NCBI RefSeq assembly: GCF_021155775.2
Contig: NC_060237.1
Coordinates: 15,150,970 to 15,214,969 of the forward strand
DNA: 64,000 nucleotides
Direction of reading: 5' to 3'
From: Neodiprion pinetum
Lineage: Eukaryota; Arthropoda; Insecta; Hymenoptera; Diprionidae
In this document: positions 22,201-34,156 of the stretch, piece by piece
Layout: each line of letters opens with the position of its first letter
How positions within the stretch are numbered: the first letter of the stretch is position 1
Made by a program: the position numbers and the translations under genes
Notes under the pieces: model-generated
The model's database searches: none
Told to the model about the DNA's origin: nothing
Seen by the model: the letters and a program-made list of their open reading frames with translations, nothing else

Positions 22201-23230
22201 CGATGTCACTTTTCTCAGCTCTCGCATGAGCTGAAAAGTTTTCAGATTCTACCCCATATACATTGATGCGCAAATTATTCAATCTCTCAAGCTTTTTCAC
22301 ATCATGTAGAGTAACAGGGAATTTGATACCTGTACAGTCCAACTCGAAAATATAGTAACGATAATGGATAGTCCTATCGGTGTTGGTGTTGACTGGGTGG
22401 AGGACTGCTGTGACGGACCAGAGAAGGCATCTTTCATCCTCGTTTTTCACGTTCACCACCGCTCTCTTCGGCTGAATATCCTTGCGCAGCTCGACGAATG
22501 TTGAAGCCCCCACGGCGAGAGGCTGATAGCGGTTGATGTTTACAGCGATGTTGAGAATCTCAATCATACTCCAGCCGGAATTGCGTTGTTCGAAATCTTC
22601 CACCTTCGATAGCAGATCACCCCGTGCACGTGTTAACCAGCCATCTATATCACTCGATGGGAGAAGAATCGCCACGTTGGATGTATCGAAGCTCTTAACT
22701 TCAGTGGAGATCACTTCGTGTTTGACGTTTTCTCACGATAATATGAGGTTGACCTTCGCATTTCCCTCCTCGCGCAGTACCAGATCCAACTTTTCGGTGA
22801 CGACGCGCTGCACATCGTCTAGAAAAGCGGCCAAATTTTCATGAGCTAGGTTGGTAATAACCCCCGTTCGGATCCTGCTAGCAAACGCGCTGTCGACATC
22901 GTCCCATTGTACACCCGCAGGAGTGCTGATATTTCCGCTTATCACCGCCGCGTGTTGCTGCTGCCGCTGCTGCTGTCGCTGTCGCAGCTGTTGCTGAATC
23001 TTCACGATCCAGGATTGCAGGAGTGTGATCTTATGTTGAATTTGCAGTTTCGTACCTGTGCTCGTTCTCGGACGCTTGGAAACATCACGCAGCAATTGGA
23101 GATTTTCCGTTCCAACGTCAATCCAGTGCTTGAAGATACCGTCATTCTCCCGCTCAGAATGCAGCTCACCCAACAAATTGTGCGCATTCTCCATCATCTT
23201 GACGAGATAGGAGTATGTTTCGGCGGCCAT
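19300..23230 (-). pseudogene. Polinton/adintovirus-like protein-primed DNA polymerase B, decayed
   Basis: Several minus-strand frames line up as one polymerase of about 1,300 residues. 23230-22733 gives an N-terminal domain with a Gln-rich coil. 22714-21713 has a C2H2-like CDKCLCHF...H finger and Exo I (FVYADLECIL). 21607-21008 has an endonuclease-VII-like zinc unit (CYICEKPF, CYDHCHFTGKYRG, HNRCN) and Exo II (FHNSTGYDSHFL). 21141-20617 has Exo III (YLKTDVLLL). Palm motif A is YFDVNDLYG (about 20545), motif B is KLMNNAEFGKTM (about 20115) and motif C is YNDTDSLGY (about 19810). The C-terminal tail with LSWQDDMQRLIL is at about 19360. Breaks include frameshifts between these frames, an in-frame TGA after GGVAQCSN (about 20617), a stop at about 19437 and an internal duplication. 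Enzymes of this family replicate linear Polinton-type genomes by protein priming. No integrase, ATPase or capsid gene is nearby. Confidence 0.85.
20944..21154 (-). repeat. Internal tandem duplication in the PolB pseudogene
   Basis: A segment coding FPYEYVDCW plus LPAKKH occurs twice, about 118 bp apart (20944-21037 and 21063-21154). Both copies share CAACAATCGACGTATTCATA and AATGCTTCTTTGCAGGTA. In related polymerases this segment is single, so this looks like a local tandem duplication within the Exo region. Confidence 0.8.
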
Positions 23231-23459
23231 GACTTTAATTCTGATATGAGCAGAACTTTGTAGAACTTTCGACTTGCACGTATTGTGTACGACTGACGAC
23301 TTTCCGGATGCGTTGCGTTAATATATGTCGATAGATCGCACGAATTTGGGTGTGGCGGTGGGTGTGGTGAAGGGTCCAAGTTTTGTACCACCCCCACCAT
23401 CAAAGAATCAAGAATTTCATGACAAACAAGTCCGAGCTCGCACACCCCAACCCTAATCG

Positions 23460-24030
23460 GCGTGAGGCCTGTGATGGGAAAAAAAACGGTCAACGAAACG
23501 CAGGTAGTGGGTGGTTTTTGACGGCGGTCGGTAACGGGGGGGGGGGGGGGGGGCGGAATCTTGTTTTACCAACTTTTGACTGGATGGTTCGCGCACATAC
23601 TGTTTTTGGGGTTGACGACTCTCGATGGCGAACAGGTCTGAGCCTGCAAGCCTCCAACCCCCATTAGCGTGGGATATGCGACGAGAAAAAATCGGTCAAC
23701 GAGAAAGCAGGTAGCTGACGGCGAGTGATGGGGAAAAATCAAAATGGCAGCCCATCTGACCAAGCAAATAATTCCATTATCGAACCACAAGTCGATAAAA
23801 AATGAAAATGACAGTTCATCTGACTAAGCAATAATCGAAATGGCTGCTTACCTGACTAAGCAATAACCAAAATGGCTGCCTATCTGACTGAACAAAAATC
23901 AAAAACCTGCACACCTCAAACAACGTGGGACATGTGTCGAGAAAAAAATCGGTCGACGACAAAGCAGGTAGTGGGCAGCGTTTGACGCGAGAAAAATCAA
24001 AACGGCTGCTCATCTGACTAAGCAAAAATC
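23460..24030. repeat. Degenerate tandem repeat and G-run 5' of the PolB pseudogene
   Basis: Three copies of a CGGTCAACGA-x-A-x-GCAGGTAG phrase occur at about 23487, 23692 and 23948. They are mixed with five or more copies of an AAAATGGCTGCC-x-ATCTGACTAAGCAA phrase between 23735 and 24030. A run of about 19 G lies at 23538-23556. The array starts about 230 bp upstream of the PolB start and may be part of the same element's terminal region. Confidence 0.65.
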
Positions 24031-26335
24031 AAAATTAGCTGCAAACTGTCTGTCGATAAAATTGGGCGAAAATACAGGTCGCGTCATCTATGTTAACAGT
24101 CGGTATCAATATCGTGAGTATGGCTCACCATCGCAGTGGTAACACACCAACTGTCGGTAGGTAGGAGTCAAGATACAAGAGTGCCAACTCACTGCGTGAT
24201 CCAGAACTCTTGTATCCTAACTACTTACAAAATTGTAAGTATATACAGTTTTTTACAAAGAATTGTTACTTTTCGTTAAAAATTGTAGTAGCTTGTAGAT
24301 TTTTTACTAAAAAAATTTCAATTCTCATGAAAATCTACAAGTTTTTATGAAAAATTATGCATATTCACCATTTGGTACGAAAAAAATTTTTGTTCAAAAT
24401 TGTACGAAAAGTCCTTCTCCCAAAAATTCGTAGCAAATCGCAGAAATCATTCTTACCAAGGCACGATAGAAATAAGCAATTGAGTTTTCTACTATCATTC
24501 GGAAAACAACTTCAGCCAGAATACAAGAATTATGTACTTACCCATGCGGATGTTGCACAATTAGTGGCAATGTTGTCGAGCGTTCAGGTTCTCCTTTGAA
24601 ATCACAAATGTGGCGTCGCTGAAAGTTAGCTTTCGACATCGCACATGCCCGTTACTTTGTTGCAGCCTCATGAGTGATACCTATATGCCACGGGACGCCA
24701 ACATGGCCAGCACATGCTGCGTACGTGAGGAAGAAGAAAGCGTAAACAGTCTAAAACTCTGAAGTTAGGTACGAACAGCCATACGAGCATGCGCTTTCTT
24801 TTCCGTGCCGCGGAATATAACCGAACTCACGGATTAGAGAACGCGGTTCATCCCTAACTTCGGACTGATTCTAGTCCTATTCCCCCAGTGTATTCCCCCA
24901 AGGATACACGGGTCAGAGTGTCAGGCTTACTGATATATTTTATATATACATTCGTGGTCAGACCAAACTCTGTCAAGCATTTAAAAAATCCGTAGATATG
25001 TATCTTGAATCCGAAAATCCGGAGGGTTGGCAACACTGAGTATGCGTCTCTTTGCACTTGGAGCGCAGACCGGATTCCCCTACCTACCCACTTCTCTGTG
25101 CGGCCCATCTCCAGCGACGGTCGCGGGTATCGGATCGAGGAGAGCGGCCGAGTATACACAAAGTCACAATTTCATAGTATAATATACCAGCGCTATTCGA
25201 TTACTTTTGTACGGGAGCCTAATACCGTATCTCTGGATCAATTGTCGCCATTCTAACGCACCAGCACTTTTCCTTTCTTTAATATGTACATATCCTCCGG
25301 AGGAGATGAGTATTTTGCACGTTTACTAAAATCTCAATGAACTAAATGGTGTTGATTTTCATTTCACTCTTCTAAATATTCAGCTTTGTTTGATAGCTCT
25401 ATACCATCCCAAGATCGTACCCGTTCATTTTCAATCTGCTGAGGACTAAGAGGACTTGATTTTTTGAATCAAGTTTCGAAGCTCCTCATAATTTCGTACC
25501 ACATTAGTTTAACAAGGAGTAATTTCTAGAGCAAGGCTTTTTGAGACGGGGGTTTTCCACCTCATTTTCGAATTATGGCAAAGGTCTGCAAAATAATTGA
25601 AACATTAAAACATACAATTTTCAACCTATTGCTGGTGATATGTTGACGTCAGAATCTTGTGTCAGAAAAGACCAATGTATTGTTAAAAGCAGAACCCTCT
25701 TCAAATTTTCGAAGGGTCTCACGGCCTATGCTCTATGTTTTTTTGACAGAGATATCGTACTTCAAAGCCTGTACGTGTCCAAACTTCTTGCATCGACCTT
25801 TGACGCATTCATTCGAGCGATAAACTGTTCAACGTGAAATCATTTGTATATAATCGATCAAGATTTGATTACAAAAAAAAAAAAAACCGGAAAATCTATC
25901 TTTAAGTGATATCAGTCGTTAGTTTCTTATATTCAATTTAAAATTGTGATTAATTAACATCACTTTTCAAAAAATTTTCGTGAGTGGAACAAGGGATTGA
26001 CAACCATTAAATCACGTTCAATTTCAACGGCCCACAAAAAAAGTGATCTGTACATTTGAACAGATCCACCTACCTTTATGTATTTTGACGCGCTAAATCT
26101 GAATCTGAAATCCGTTTGGTCCGTACACCCTCAAAATTTTGAGAAAAGTGCAAAAACCCGTAAAAATGGTAAAAAACTGCAGTTTTGGTGATAAAAAAAA
26201 TTTCTAAATATGAATCATATAAGTTGTACATGTGATTCGATCCGCTGAGTATAAATCTGATGTTTATTTTGCCTGTAGGCCCTTAAAAATATTAATACAT
26301 CGCAAAAAATCCCTAAAAATTGCTATAAATCATAT
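24031..26335. other. Intergenic, no gene recognised
   Basis: AT-rich DNA. A small stem-loop (CTTGTAGATTTT ... AAAATCTACAAG) lies at about 24292-24345. ORFs at 24357-24599, 25005-25256 and 25640-25837 have no recognisable domain. Confidence 0.5.
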
Positions 26336-26815
26336 TTACAGTCATAAAAAACTGATTAAACATGATTAAATTTATTTCTCGCATATTGTGATGCACTAAA
26401 TCCAAATAAAAAATCTGTAAATGGGAATCAGTCAGAAATTTACTAAAAATCATTCAAAAAACGTAGAGAGATAAGGACAGGTAAGGAACGAACTTTATTG
26501 ATTTCAAGCTGTTCTTCGTTTGTGTCGAACTCTTTTGTCTTCAAATGACCTACGCAACGGATTTATTTTTCATTTTTCATTGTCCTTCGTTCCTTCTTTC
26601 TTCTGCGTACAGCAGAACTCTGCCATCATGTTGACATTCCAATTCCCTTGATATCAATAAAGCTCGTTTCCTACCTTATTTTTCTATGCTTTTTTGAACG
26701 ATTTTTGGTGAATTTCTGACCGATTCACATTAACAGATTTTTTATTTGGGTTTAGTGCATCACAATACGTGAGAAACAAATTTAATCACGTTTAATCAAT
26801 TTTTTTATTACTGTG
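26336..26815. repeat. Large imperfect inverted repeat (foldback/MITE-like)
   Basis: The left arm at about 26336-26508 (GATTAAAC, TTGTGATGCACTAAA, AATAAAAAATCTGT, CTTTATTGAT) pairs with the right arm at about 26640-26815 read in reverse complement. The arms are roughly 175 bp with scattered mismatches, around a loop of about 130 bp. No coding capacity. It resembles a non-autonomous foldback element. Confidence 0.75.
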
Positions 26816-27937
26816 ATACGTCCGGAGTATTGCTTCGGCGTACTTTTTTCGAAATCACAATATAACTAGGATTTACGTGAAGTATTTTTCGAAATTCTCT
26901 TTCAACGCTGTAACGAAAACTACAGCCATAGATAACATGAAAAATATCGTACTGCCTAAGCCGGCGAGTTCTACCCCTCCTGGCAAAAGTCACGTAGAGA
27001 GCAGCAACGATCCCTAGTATAAGGTTCAACTTTCTTTCTTATAACTGGTACTAACAACTGAGACAAGGGACTGCTGAATTAGCCTGGAAATATCTCTCTT
27101 TTTATGTCAAAATTATCATCAATAATTAAGATAAACCACTAACTATGGAATCGCCAAATTAAAATAGATTATATGTTAAGATGTATGGATGAATGCGTGA
27201 GAATTATCTTGAGATACTTTTTGTCAACATCTAAAACGTGTAAGCGACGAGATTGAGAATCGTCGCAACACCGTCGAAGACGCGAAGTAACGCTGACCGT
27301 GTAGATTTGGGCACCGGGAGGTCGCCCTCGCACTTCGTTGGCTAATTACCGTTGTAACCTATTGCAACTGCAGCTCCTTAGACTCTCAGGCCCAAGAAGC
27401 CATGTCTTTCATCTGTCAAGTCGCGAAGTACGTGGCCGTCTACCCAGATTAGCCCGCTCGAGCAAGAGTAGCGTTGGAAAATCCTAGATGTGACTGGTCT
27501 AAGGTTTCGCGCTAGTTCGTCAAAACCGAGCATTTAGTTTATTCTGTTAGCTGAAAAAGACTCACTATCTTCTACGTTCTAATTTTTACTGTTCTTCACT
27601 AAATCTTATAATGTCGCGAATAGACATTTTCATGCCGTTCAATTTTCCGCAATTGAATCAAGTTCGGCACTGAATCGAACAGAATCAAGTAATACTAATT
27701 GTTTATAATAATAACCAGCTACATTATCATTTCTAATGTATAATCGTTAGAATCATTTTCAATATATATATTGTAACGTTTGCGGCCTTTCTCAAGAGCT
27801 GCTCTGCTTGTAGAAAGCGCATCAGTTGAGAGTTAATTGCAGAAAGATGTTAGTAATGATATAGTATAATAAATTCGTGCTATATCAAGCGAATAGGCAC
27901 AAGACAGATAGTGGTTGCCTAATCAAGAAAAAACGCT
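26816..27937. other. Intergenic left flank of the P-like element, no gene recognised
   Basis: No coding frame with recognisable content. The region 27240-27530 is richer in GC than its surroundings and contains CG-rich short inverted phrases (GCGACGAGATTGAGAATCGTCGC), possibly the remnant of another repeat. Confidence 0.4.
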
Positions 27938-27944
27938 GTGCTAC

Positions 27945-29015
27945 CAGAGATGAGTAGGGAGATCTCCAACGCTCGGCTTTTCGTGATACCAGCTAGATTG
28001 GAGCGTCGACGTGACACCTAGGCGGCCACGCACCGAAGGTGGCCCATTTCCGACCTGACACCTAGGCGGCCATGCACCGAAGGTGGCCCACAATCGTGTA
28101 TATATAGATATACTCGGTCGCTCGAGCAAGTGGTTGCCAATCGCATCCTTGTCCCCGCTCGCACAGATGTTTCCTGGAATGCAAGAATTGGGATTTTTCT
28201 TGTTTCAATTATGAATGTCAGTGAATAAAAGTATCTCCAGATTTGATAAATTTTGGATTCAATTAGCGGACGCTGAACCAAAATAATTAACCATTCCCAG
28301 CCCGAATACTTATTTTTTTTTTTTAATAAATATTATTTTTTTATTGATATGAAAATATGTGACGCCTGGTGTTTTCCAATATTTGTACACGCAGTCTATG
28401 TAAAACTATACGAAGCCAGCTCGATAACATTTATGCAAAATGTGCAATGGGCAAGTGGTTGGGGGAAATTATTTTTTTCTCGAACTGAATCTTCCAAAGA
28501 ATCATCAGCGAATTCCGAGCAAGCTCCGTAAACATATCAAGCAAACAGACGTACACGGAAGTAGCTGTAGCGCAGCTGAGTGGATACCACATGAGGGTGG
28601 GGTATTGCGGGACACGGGTTCGATGCTGGGTCGCTTTTTATTTTTTTATTTTCTTTTTTATTTACTTATTTTTTTCTTTTAGAAGAGAACAAATAATTGA
28701 AACAATAAAATACCGAGAGTGAATCGATTTGTTCCCCGTTTTTGGCGCCTCTTTTTTTTACTTAATCCCCGCCCCTTTTTCATTACGGGTAACTCAGAAG
28801 AGAGAAAATAAATGAAAGTGAGAGTGGACCGACTTTTTTTTCCTTACATTTTTTTTTATTTCATATTCTTGCTTAATCCCGCTTTCTTTTTTGTGTTTTT
28901 GATAACCGAGAAGAGAAAAAAAGAATGAAAAAAAAACAATTCCGAGAGTGTGTAGATTTTTGTCCATTTTTTTTTTCCGTTTCGTTATTTGGTAACCCGG
29001 ATGAGAAAAAATCTG
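27945..29015 (+). repeat. Left terminal inverted repeat of the P-like element
   Basis: About 1,070 bp matching 37917-38986 in reverse complement at very high identity; the short ORFs seen in one copy reappear residue for residue in the other. Near the tip, a subterminal phrase ACACCTAGGCGGCCA...CACCGAAGGTGGCCCA occurs twice (about 28012-28090), a candidate transposase-binding site pair. Similarity ends inside CGTTATTTGGTAACCCGGAT. Confidence 0.92.
28561..28634 (+). other. tRNA-like sequence in the left TIR
   Basis: This 74-bp stretch has an A-box-like TAGCGCAGCTGAGTGG (28568-28583) and a B-box-like GGGTTCGATGCTGGG (28616-28630) at tRNA-like spacing. It is followed by a T-rich run. It could be a tRNA pseudogene or a tRNA-derived SINE head captured by the transposon end. 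A full cloverleaf is not evident by eye, so I do not call a functional tRNA. Confidence 0.5.
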
Positions 29016-29392
29016 GATTTCACAGAACGTCAATAAGAAAAGTGTTGAAAGAATTCTGTGAATCATACTTTTGTTGATTGTTTAGCCGAGTGCACTATAA
29101 TTGGAATGAAATTAATAATATTCCAAACCATTCTTGAATCAGGATAATAAGCATGAACATTTAACTTGATATTCAGCAAGAAAAATTAATGCACTCGTTT
29201 TCGGGGGGCACCACGAGAAGGCCATCAACACCACCCCCCGTTCCCGTATCTAAATTTTTGGGTTAAATATAGAAACATTACGTATAGAGCCAGTGATTCG
29301 CCAGTTAAATTATTATAGCATGTAAACTAGCTAGCCATTAGGGCTATATGCCATTTTCCGATATTCAACCAAAAAATTTATATACGGGTTGA

Positions 29393-29745
29393 AGCGCAGC
29401 TCGCAGTGCCTCTGTTAATTGCCAGGTACGACTTCAAACCAAAAAAAAGGAAATACATGAAGCGCAGCTCATAGAGCCTCTGGCAATCGGCAGGTACGAC
29501 TTCAAACCAAAAAAAAAGGAAATACATGAAGCGCAGCTCATAGAGCCTCTGGCAATCGCCAGGTACGACTTCAAAAAAAGGAAATACATGAAGCGCAGCT
29601 CATAGAGCCTCTGGCAATCGCCAGGTACGACTTCAATAAGAGAATACTTAAGCACAACTCACTGAGCCTCCCCGGGTACGTCTTCACAACAGAAAGTGTC
29701 ATGAAGCGCAGCTATGGAGCCTCCGGTTGACGTCAGGGTACATCT
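29393..29745. repeat. Six-copy tandem repeat downstream of the P transposase
   Basis: Units of about 60-68 bp carry GAAGCGCAGCTCATAGAGCC, TCTGGCAATCGCCAGGTACG and ACTTCAAACC followed by an A-run and GGAAATACAT. The middle copies are nearly identical and the outer copies degenerate. It lies just beyond the 3' end of the transposase gene. Confidence 0.9.
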
Positions 29746-29770
29746 TCGCATTAAGAGCTTTCGATTCAAT

Positions 29771-32700
29771 TTAAATACCTTTAATTTTTTGTAACTTACT
29801 GTTCAGCTTGTGTATAGTACGAGATGATCCTACTGCCCGATTGTTGAATGTAGTCTGAGCGAAAACCTTTACTTTGACCATAAAGCGTAGAAGCTCTATG
29901 CGATGCTGAAGGCATTCATCACCTTCGTGAAACCAGTCAGGATACAATCTGGCAGTATCTGTAATAATATCATCTATAAGATTGATCAAAAGACCTTCGC
30001 AAGCCCAGTGCGTCTTCCACAATCGATAAAAAGCTTTGAGTTGCGATCTGACGATGCTTTCGAACTTGTCTGTGGGCCGGCTAAGATATGACACCGATGG
30101 CGCATCAGCGTCAGCATGTTCATATTCCCGAAGTTCAGTATACACCTCATTCGGCGATGACGCTTCCATCGGAGTTTTAAGGGTTTCAAAACGACATCGA
30201 TCGCACGGAAATTTGCGCAGGTTGCGCTGAGCTACGTAACCAGCAAAATAATTGATTGCACAAAGTTCGTAGCTCGGTAACTTCGTTTCTTTCGACGTCT
30301 CCGCATTCGCCATTTCTGTTTCCTGCTCTTGCCTCAGAGCTTCCACAGCATTTTCAACTTCTGCCGTATCCTCGTCGAATTCGTGTTCGGTGGGATCCGC
30401 AGGCATACTCTCTGGCGTATCGAAAGCCCGAGCTACCATCGTGCAGGGTTCTATCAAAGCAACGGCGTCAGGACATTGTACATTTCCTCTGCTGCCGCTG
30501 CCGATGTATCCGGTAGAAAGGATGTGTCTCAGAGACAAGCGAACCATCCGAGCCGTGGGATTTGGGTTGTGACCACCTCGCTGGCGAAATTTCGAGAAGA
30601 GGTGTTCGACGGAATCTTGGTTGCACAGTCCGGCTGCCAACTCGAATCCGGGATACTTCTCTTTTATCGTCGTATACGTAAGTAGAATAGCTCTTACTGT
30701 CAGAGGCAGACCTCTCAGACAAGGCACCTTTTTCATTACCGGTGGTTGCGAAGTATTTTCAGCCGTCCCCTTTCTCCTTGGGTCAGCAATCGTCCATTCC
30801 GAAGAAAACTTCACGAACTCTGTCAGCGTTTCCTCGATCTCGGGATTCTTGTCGGCAAGCGGACGCTTATCAGGATTTCGGCACAAAAGCTCATAGGCAT
30901 TGCATGAATCGATGACTTTATTCATACGCTCAGCAAAAGCTGCGCTAGCCTGCCACGTTTCCGTGTTGAGCCCGTGCGGATCCTTGCCTGCAGTTGTTAT
31001 TGCCGCTGCAAAACGGCGGCTCAAAATTTGAAAAGCACGCTTAACGTTCATCGCCTGAAAGGACGATGGAAACAAGTGCGCCTCGGAGATGTGAGAGAGT
31101 AGATTCGAGGTAGTACTGCAGTTATCGTATCTCCAAGTTTTTACAAAATCTTCGTACGAAGCGATAATCTGACCTCTCCAGTACAGTATTTTGTGTGTTC
31201 GCAACGTGCTCAAAAAACGTTTTATCAAATGAGGAAAGTCAAATGACGCAAAGTAATTTCGGCCACCGCTCATAAAGCACGGACTCTCCTCTGACACTTT
31301 TAAACAAGAATTGAACAATTTTTGGTTCGAGGGACCCTGATCACATGTCACGAGGTGAACTACGGCTCCAGCTTCATGCAATCGACGGAGGCATTCATCG
31401 ACCAAGGTATGAATCTCCTCGGCCTTCATGCCAGTCCCGGGAAGAAAATACGCGAGTTGTTGACGCCATGATTGATTTGCGTTCAAACTGTCGACGCAAA
31501 AAACGAAGACGTAGCGCGCGCGTTCATCCCTTCGACCGAGTGGGCCGAGATCAACCAGACCTTCGATGCAATCGAATTTCTCCGAATATTCTTCAAATTG
31601 TTTGATTGTCATCTCGTCCCATTTTAGAGCGCATACCCTATTTTCGATAGGCAACTCTTCAATTTTGACTTTCAACTTCTGGAATATGAAATCGCAGAAG
31701 CCGGGTTTTATGTCAACCTCCGAGATCCAATTGCGCACGGTACTTTCCGCCGGAAACATGCATCCTGCATCTCTCAAACGCGTATACGCAGACGCTGAGT
31801 AATAAAAAAGCTGCTTTGCAAGATCTTTTTCTTCCTCCGAGTAAGGAGCATTTTTCCGGTGCAATTGGAGCTTCATCATCGTTCTTGCTGCCGGCCGCAA
31901 ACTCTTTTGCTGATCAAGAAAACTATCGAGGGACAATTTTTTTCTCTCCACACGTGCACCTGTCCTCAAAGCTCGTTTCAGCTTCTGACGGAGTTGTCGA
32001 ATCGTTTTCGTCTTCGATGCATTTTCCCGTATCAAAGCGGCATTTTGTTTACGCAGATGACGCAACACTTTTGCATGAAGTGACAGATCACCCACACATG
32101 ACATGTGTCCCTCAGGCGTCTGACATGCAGGGTTACTATCATCGGGTTGCGGTTCTACGCTCATCCACGTGCAATTTTCGTCATCCGAATCAGCGAAGCT
32201 CACCACTGTCTTCCTATACTTACGCGCATGCTCCGAAACGTGCAAATCTTCTTCACCTACGCCCGTAGGCACACACGCCGATGCCGACGAGTGAACCGTA
32301 TCAAAGGCGGACTCACCTGTGCTTTGTACCTCTACAGAGTCACAAGGCATAACAAGCACCGTTTCCGTCAAACCCGAGGAAACGGTACCCGCCGGTATGA
32401 TAGAGTGGTTCGCCGCAAACGCGGAAATGAACGGCACCGGTTCATCGGCAGAATCGTTGAGAATCAACGACTCGAACTCGACCGGGTGCGGCATTGCAAG
32501 AGAAATTGCATCACTTACCATTGTACGGACTGCGCAATCATCCACTGGACCTTCCACATATGTGGATGAAGGTCGGACTTCCGGGTTGGCCTTCGAATCG
32601 TCAACACTCTCGAGAAACATAAGAGGAATCGCCTGTTGCGAAAGTCTGTTGCCAATGAAGAACATCGGGCTGAAATGCTCCCGGCATAACCCCCACGTCC

Positions 32701-33834
32701 GTAATGTTTCCGGTGATAAAGTCAGCAAGTACTTATTGCCTGCGATTTCGGAAAAAATGTACCTGCATTAACAAGTGACTCATCTGCGCCAAACCGCGCC
32801 GTGTGAATATATTGACTTTGAAACTCGATAGAAGAATTTTTTTTTCCTACCAAAAGTGAGTTTTGGTGATAATTTTGAGTACTTTGAGATAAGGTAAAAA
32901 TCAGTAAAAAAAAAAAACATTCTGCAGATGCGAAGAACATTTTTTGTTGTCATCGTGAAGTGAAAAAGTTTGAAATCAATCGTTTAAAAAAATGTTGTTC
33001 AGAAAACCTTCAGAAAACTTTATTTCTTCTACTATGAAATTAATGTAAATATATTTGCAAGCAAGTGCAATGATTTTTTTTTTAATTGTCTCTTTGCGAA
33101 AATTTCTGTTTTCGAGAATTCATATAGGTTTAATTTCTGATCGTTTAATACCCCGCATACTTCTTAGATGCAACACGGAATATTTCTCCTAACATGTATC
33201 AAAAATTCACCCTTCACGATTTTACCAAAATTATAAAAATTGAATTTAAAATGGAGTGAAAATTCTGAACAATTTCATACATGTTCAGAGAAAAGAACAA
33301 ATTCATTCTATAATATAAGAAAGGAACATGAACGGAAATTTGTTCAACAATTTTTTCCCACCACAATTTTTTTACAAGTTTTTTGCATTATCAAGAAACA
33401 CGGCATACGTTTCTCGGCAGACGTCTGCCACAGGGCAGACGTTTCTCATGATGCATGAAAGCACTCATTTTTCATTTAGGAAATGAAATTTAAAAAAAAA
33501 AAATTTGTATGCTTGATAGAATCGAAAAAAAATAAAAAAAAAATTTTTCAAAAAATTAAGAAATAAATATACCAAGCATTCTTCAGTACATCCTTTTTCG
33601 CATAGCGTTAGTTATTTTGGATTTCACTGTTCTCCGAGATTCTTGCACTTTTCCATTTCGAGAAAAAATGCGAATAATTACAATGCAACACTTACCGGTA
33701 TTTTTTACCCACGCATCAAGGCGGCAATCTCCTGCCACAGGAAATCTGTATAGTTTTGTTCCCGTAAATTTAGAATTCTTACAACCACGGTAAGCGCAGA
33801 GATCGCGCGCACGTTGCGGTTTGTTTTTATCCAT
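29771..33834 (-). CDS. P-element transposase (THAP domain plus RNase H-like), two exons, intact
   Basis: Exon 1 is 33696-33834 and exon 2 is 29771-32739, both on the minus strand, with a 956-bp GT-AG intron. The junction rebuilds a THAP zinc finger: C-x4-C in LCAYRGC, the AW of LDAWVKNTG, then WGLCREHF (C-x2-H) and QQAIPLMF. The joined frame has about 1,035 codons without a stop. After an acidic linker, a basic leucine-zipper-like coil lies near residues 270-320 (LRHLRKQNAALIRENASK, TIRQLRQKLKRALR). It is followed by the P-type catalytic region: ALKWDEMTIKQF, VTCDQGPSNQKLFN, FDFPHLIKRF and CNQDSVEHLFSKFRQRGGHN, matching the acidic catalytic blocks of THAP9/P transposases. It probably binds the TIRs and performs GTP-dependent cut-and-paste transposition. 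It is longer than Drosophila P transposase (about 750 aa). Confidence 0.93.
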
Positions 33835-34156
33835 TTTTGTATGTTTTTCGACGCAGCAAAGCACATACAGAAGTCACTCCCTTATTACGAGATTACGATG
33901 TTGAGCATTCGTAACACGAGTTGCGACTGACGATCGAAAAATTGCTAGCTAGATTTGGGGGAAGCCGTGATCGCATACAATGTAATGCATTGTAAACTTC
34001 GTCGTTTCGGGATATATAATTTTGAGAGATGCGAGATCGGAACGACAAAATTATTTCAGTAGCAACAATGTATGGACCCCTCCCCTTTTCTGATATAGGC
34101 AGCCAGTTAAGAGGCTTCACAGTGTTCAGTTTAGTGCCAGCTCTCGAGGTATCAAG

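Noticed and set aside
28349..28682. Two short ORFs in the left TIR that recur residue for residue at 38249-38582
   Set aside because: They are identical only because the TIR arms are inverted copies; composition runs into T-rich low complexity and they overlap the tRNA-like block.
29393..29745. Possible CRISPR-like array
   Set aside because: Units are contiguous tandem repeats without unique spacers, in a eukaryotic transposon.
29903..32771. Many plus-strand ORFs opposite the P transposase
   Set aside because: Shadows of the 985-codon minus-strand frame, with no domain content.
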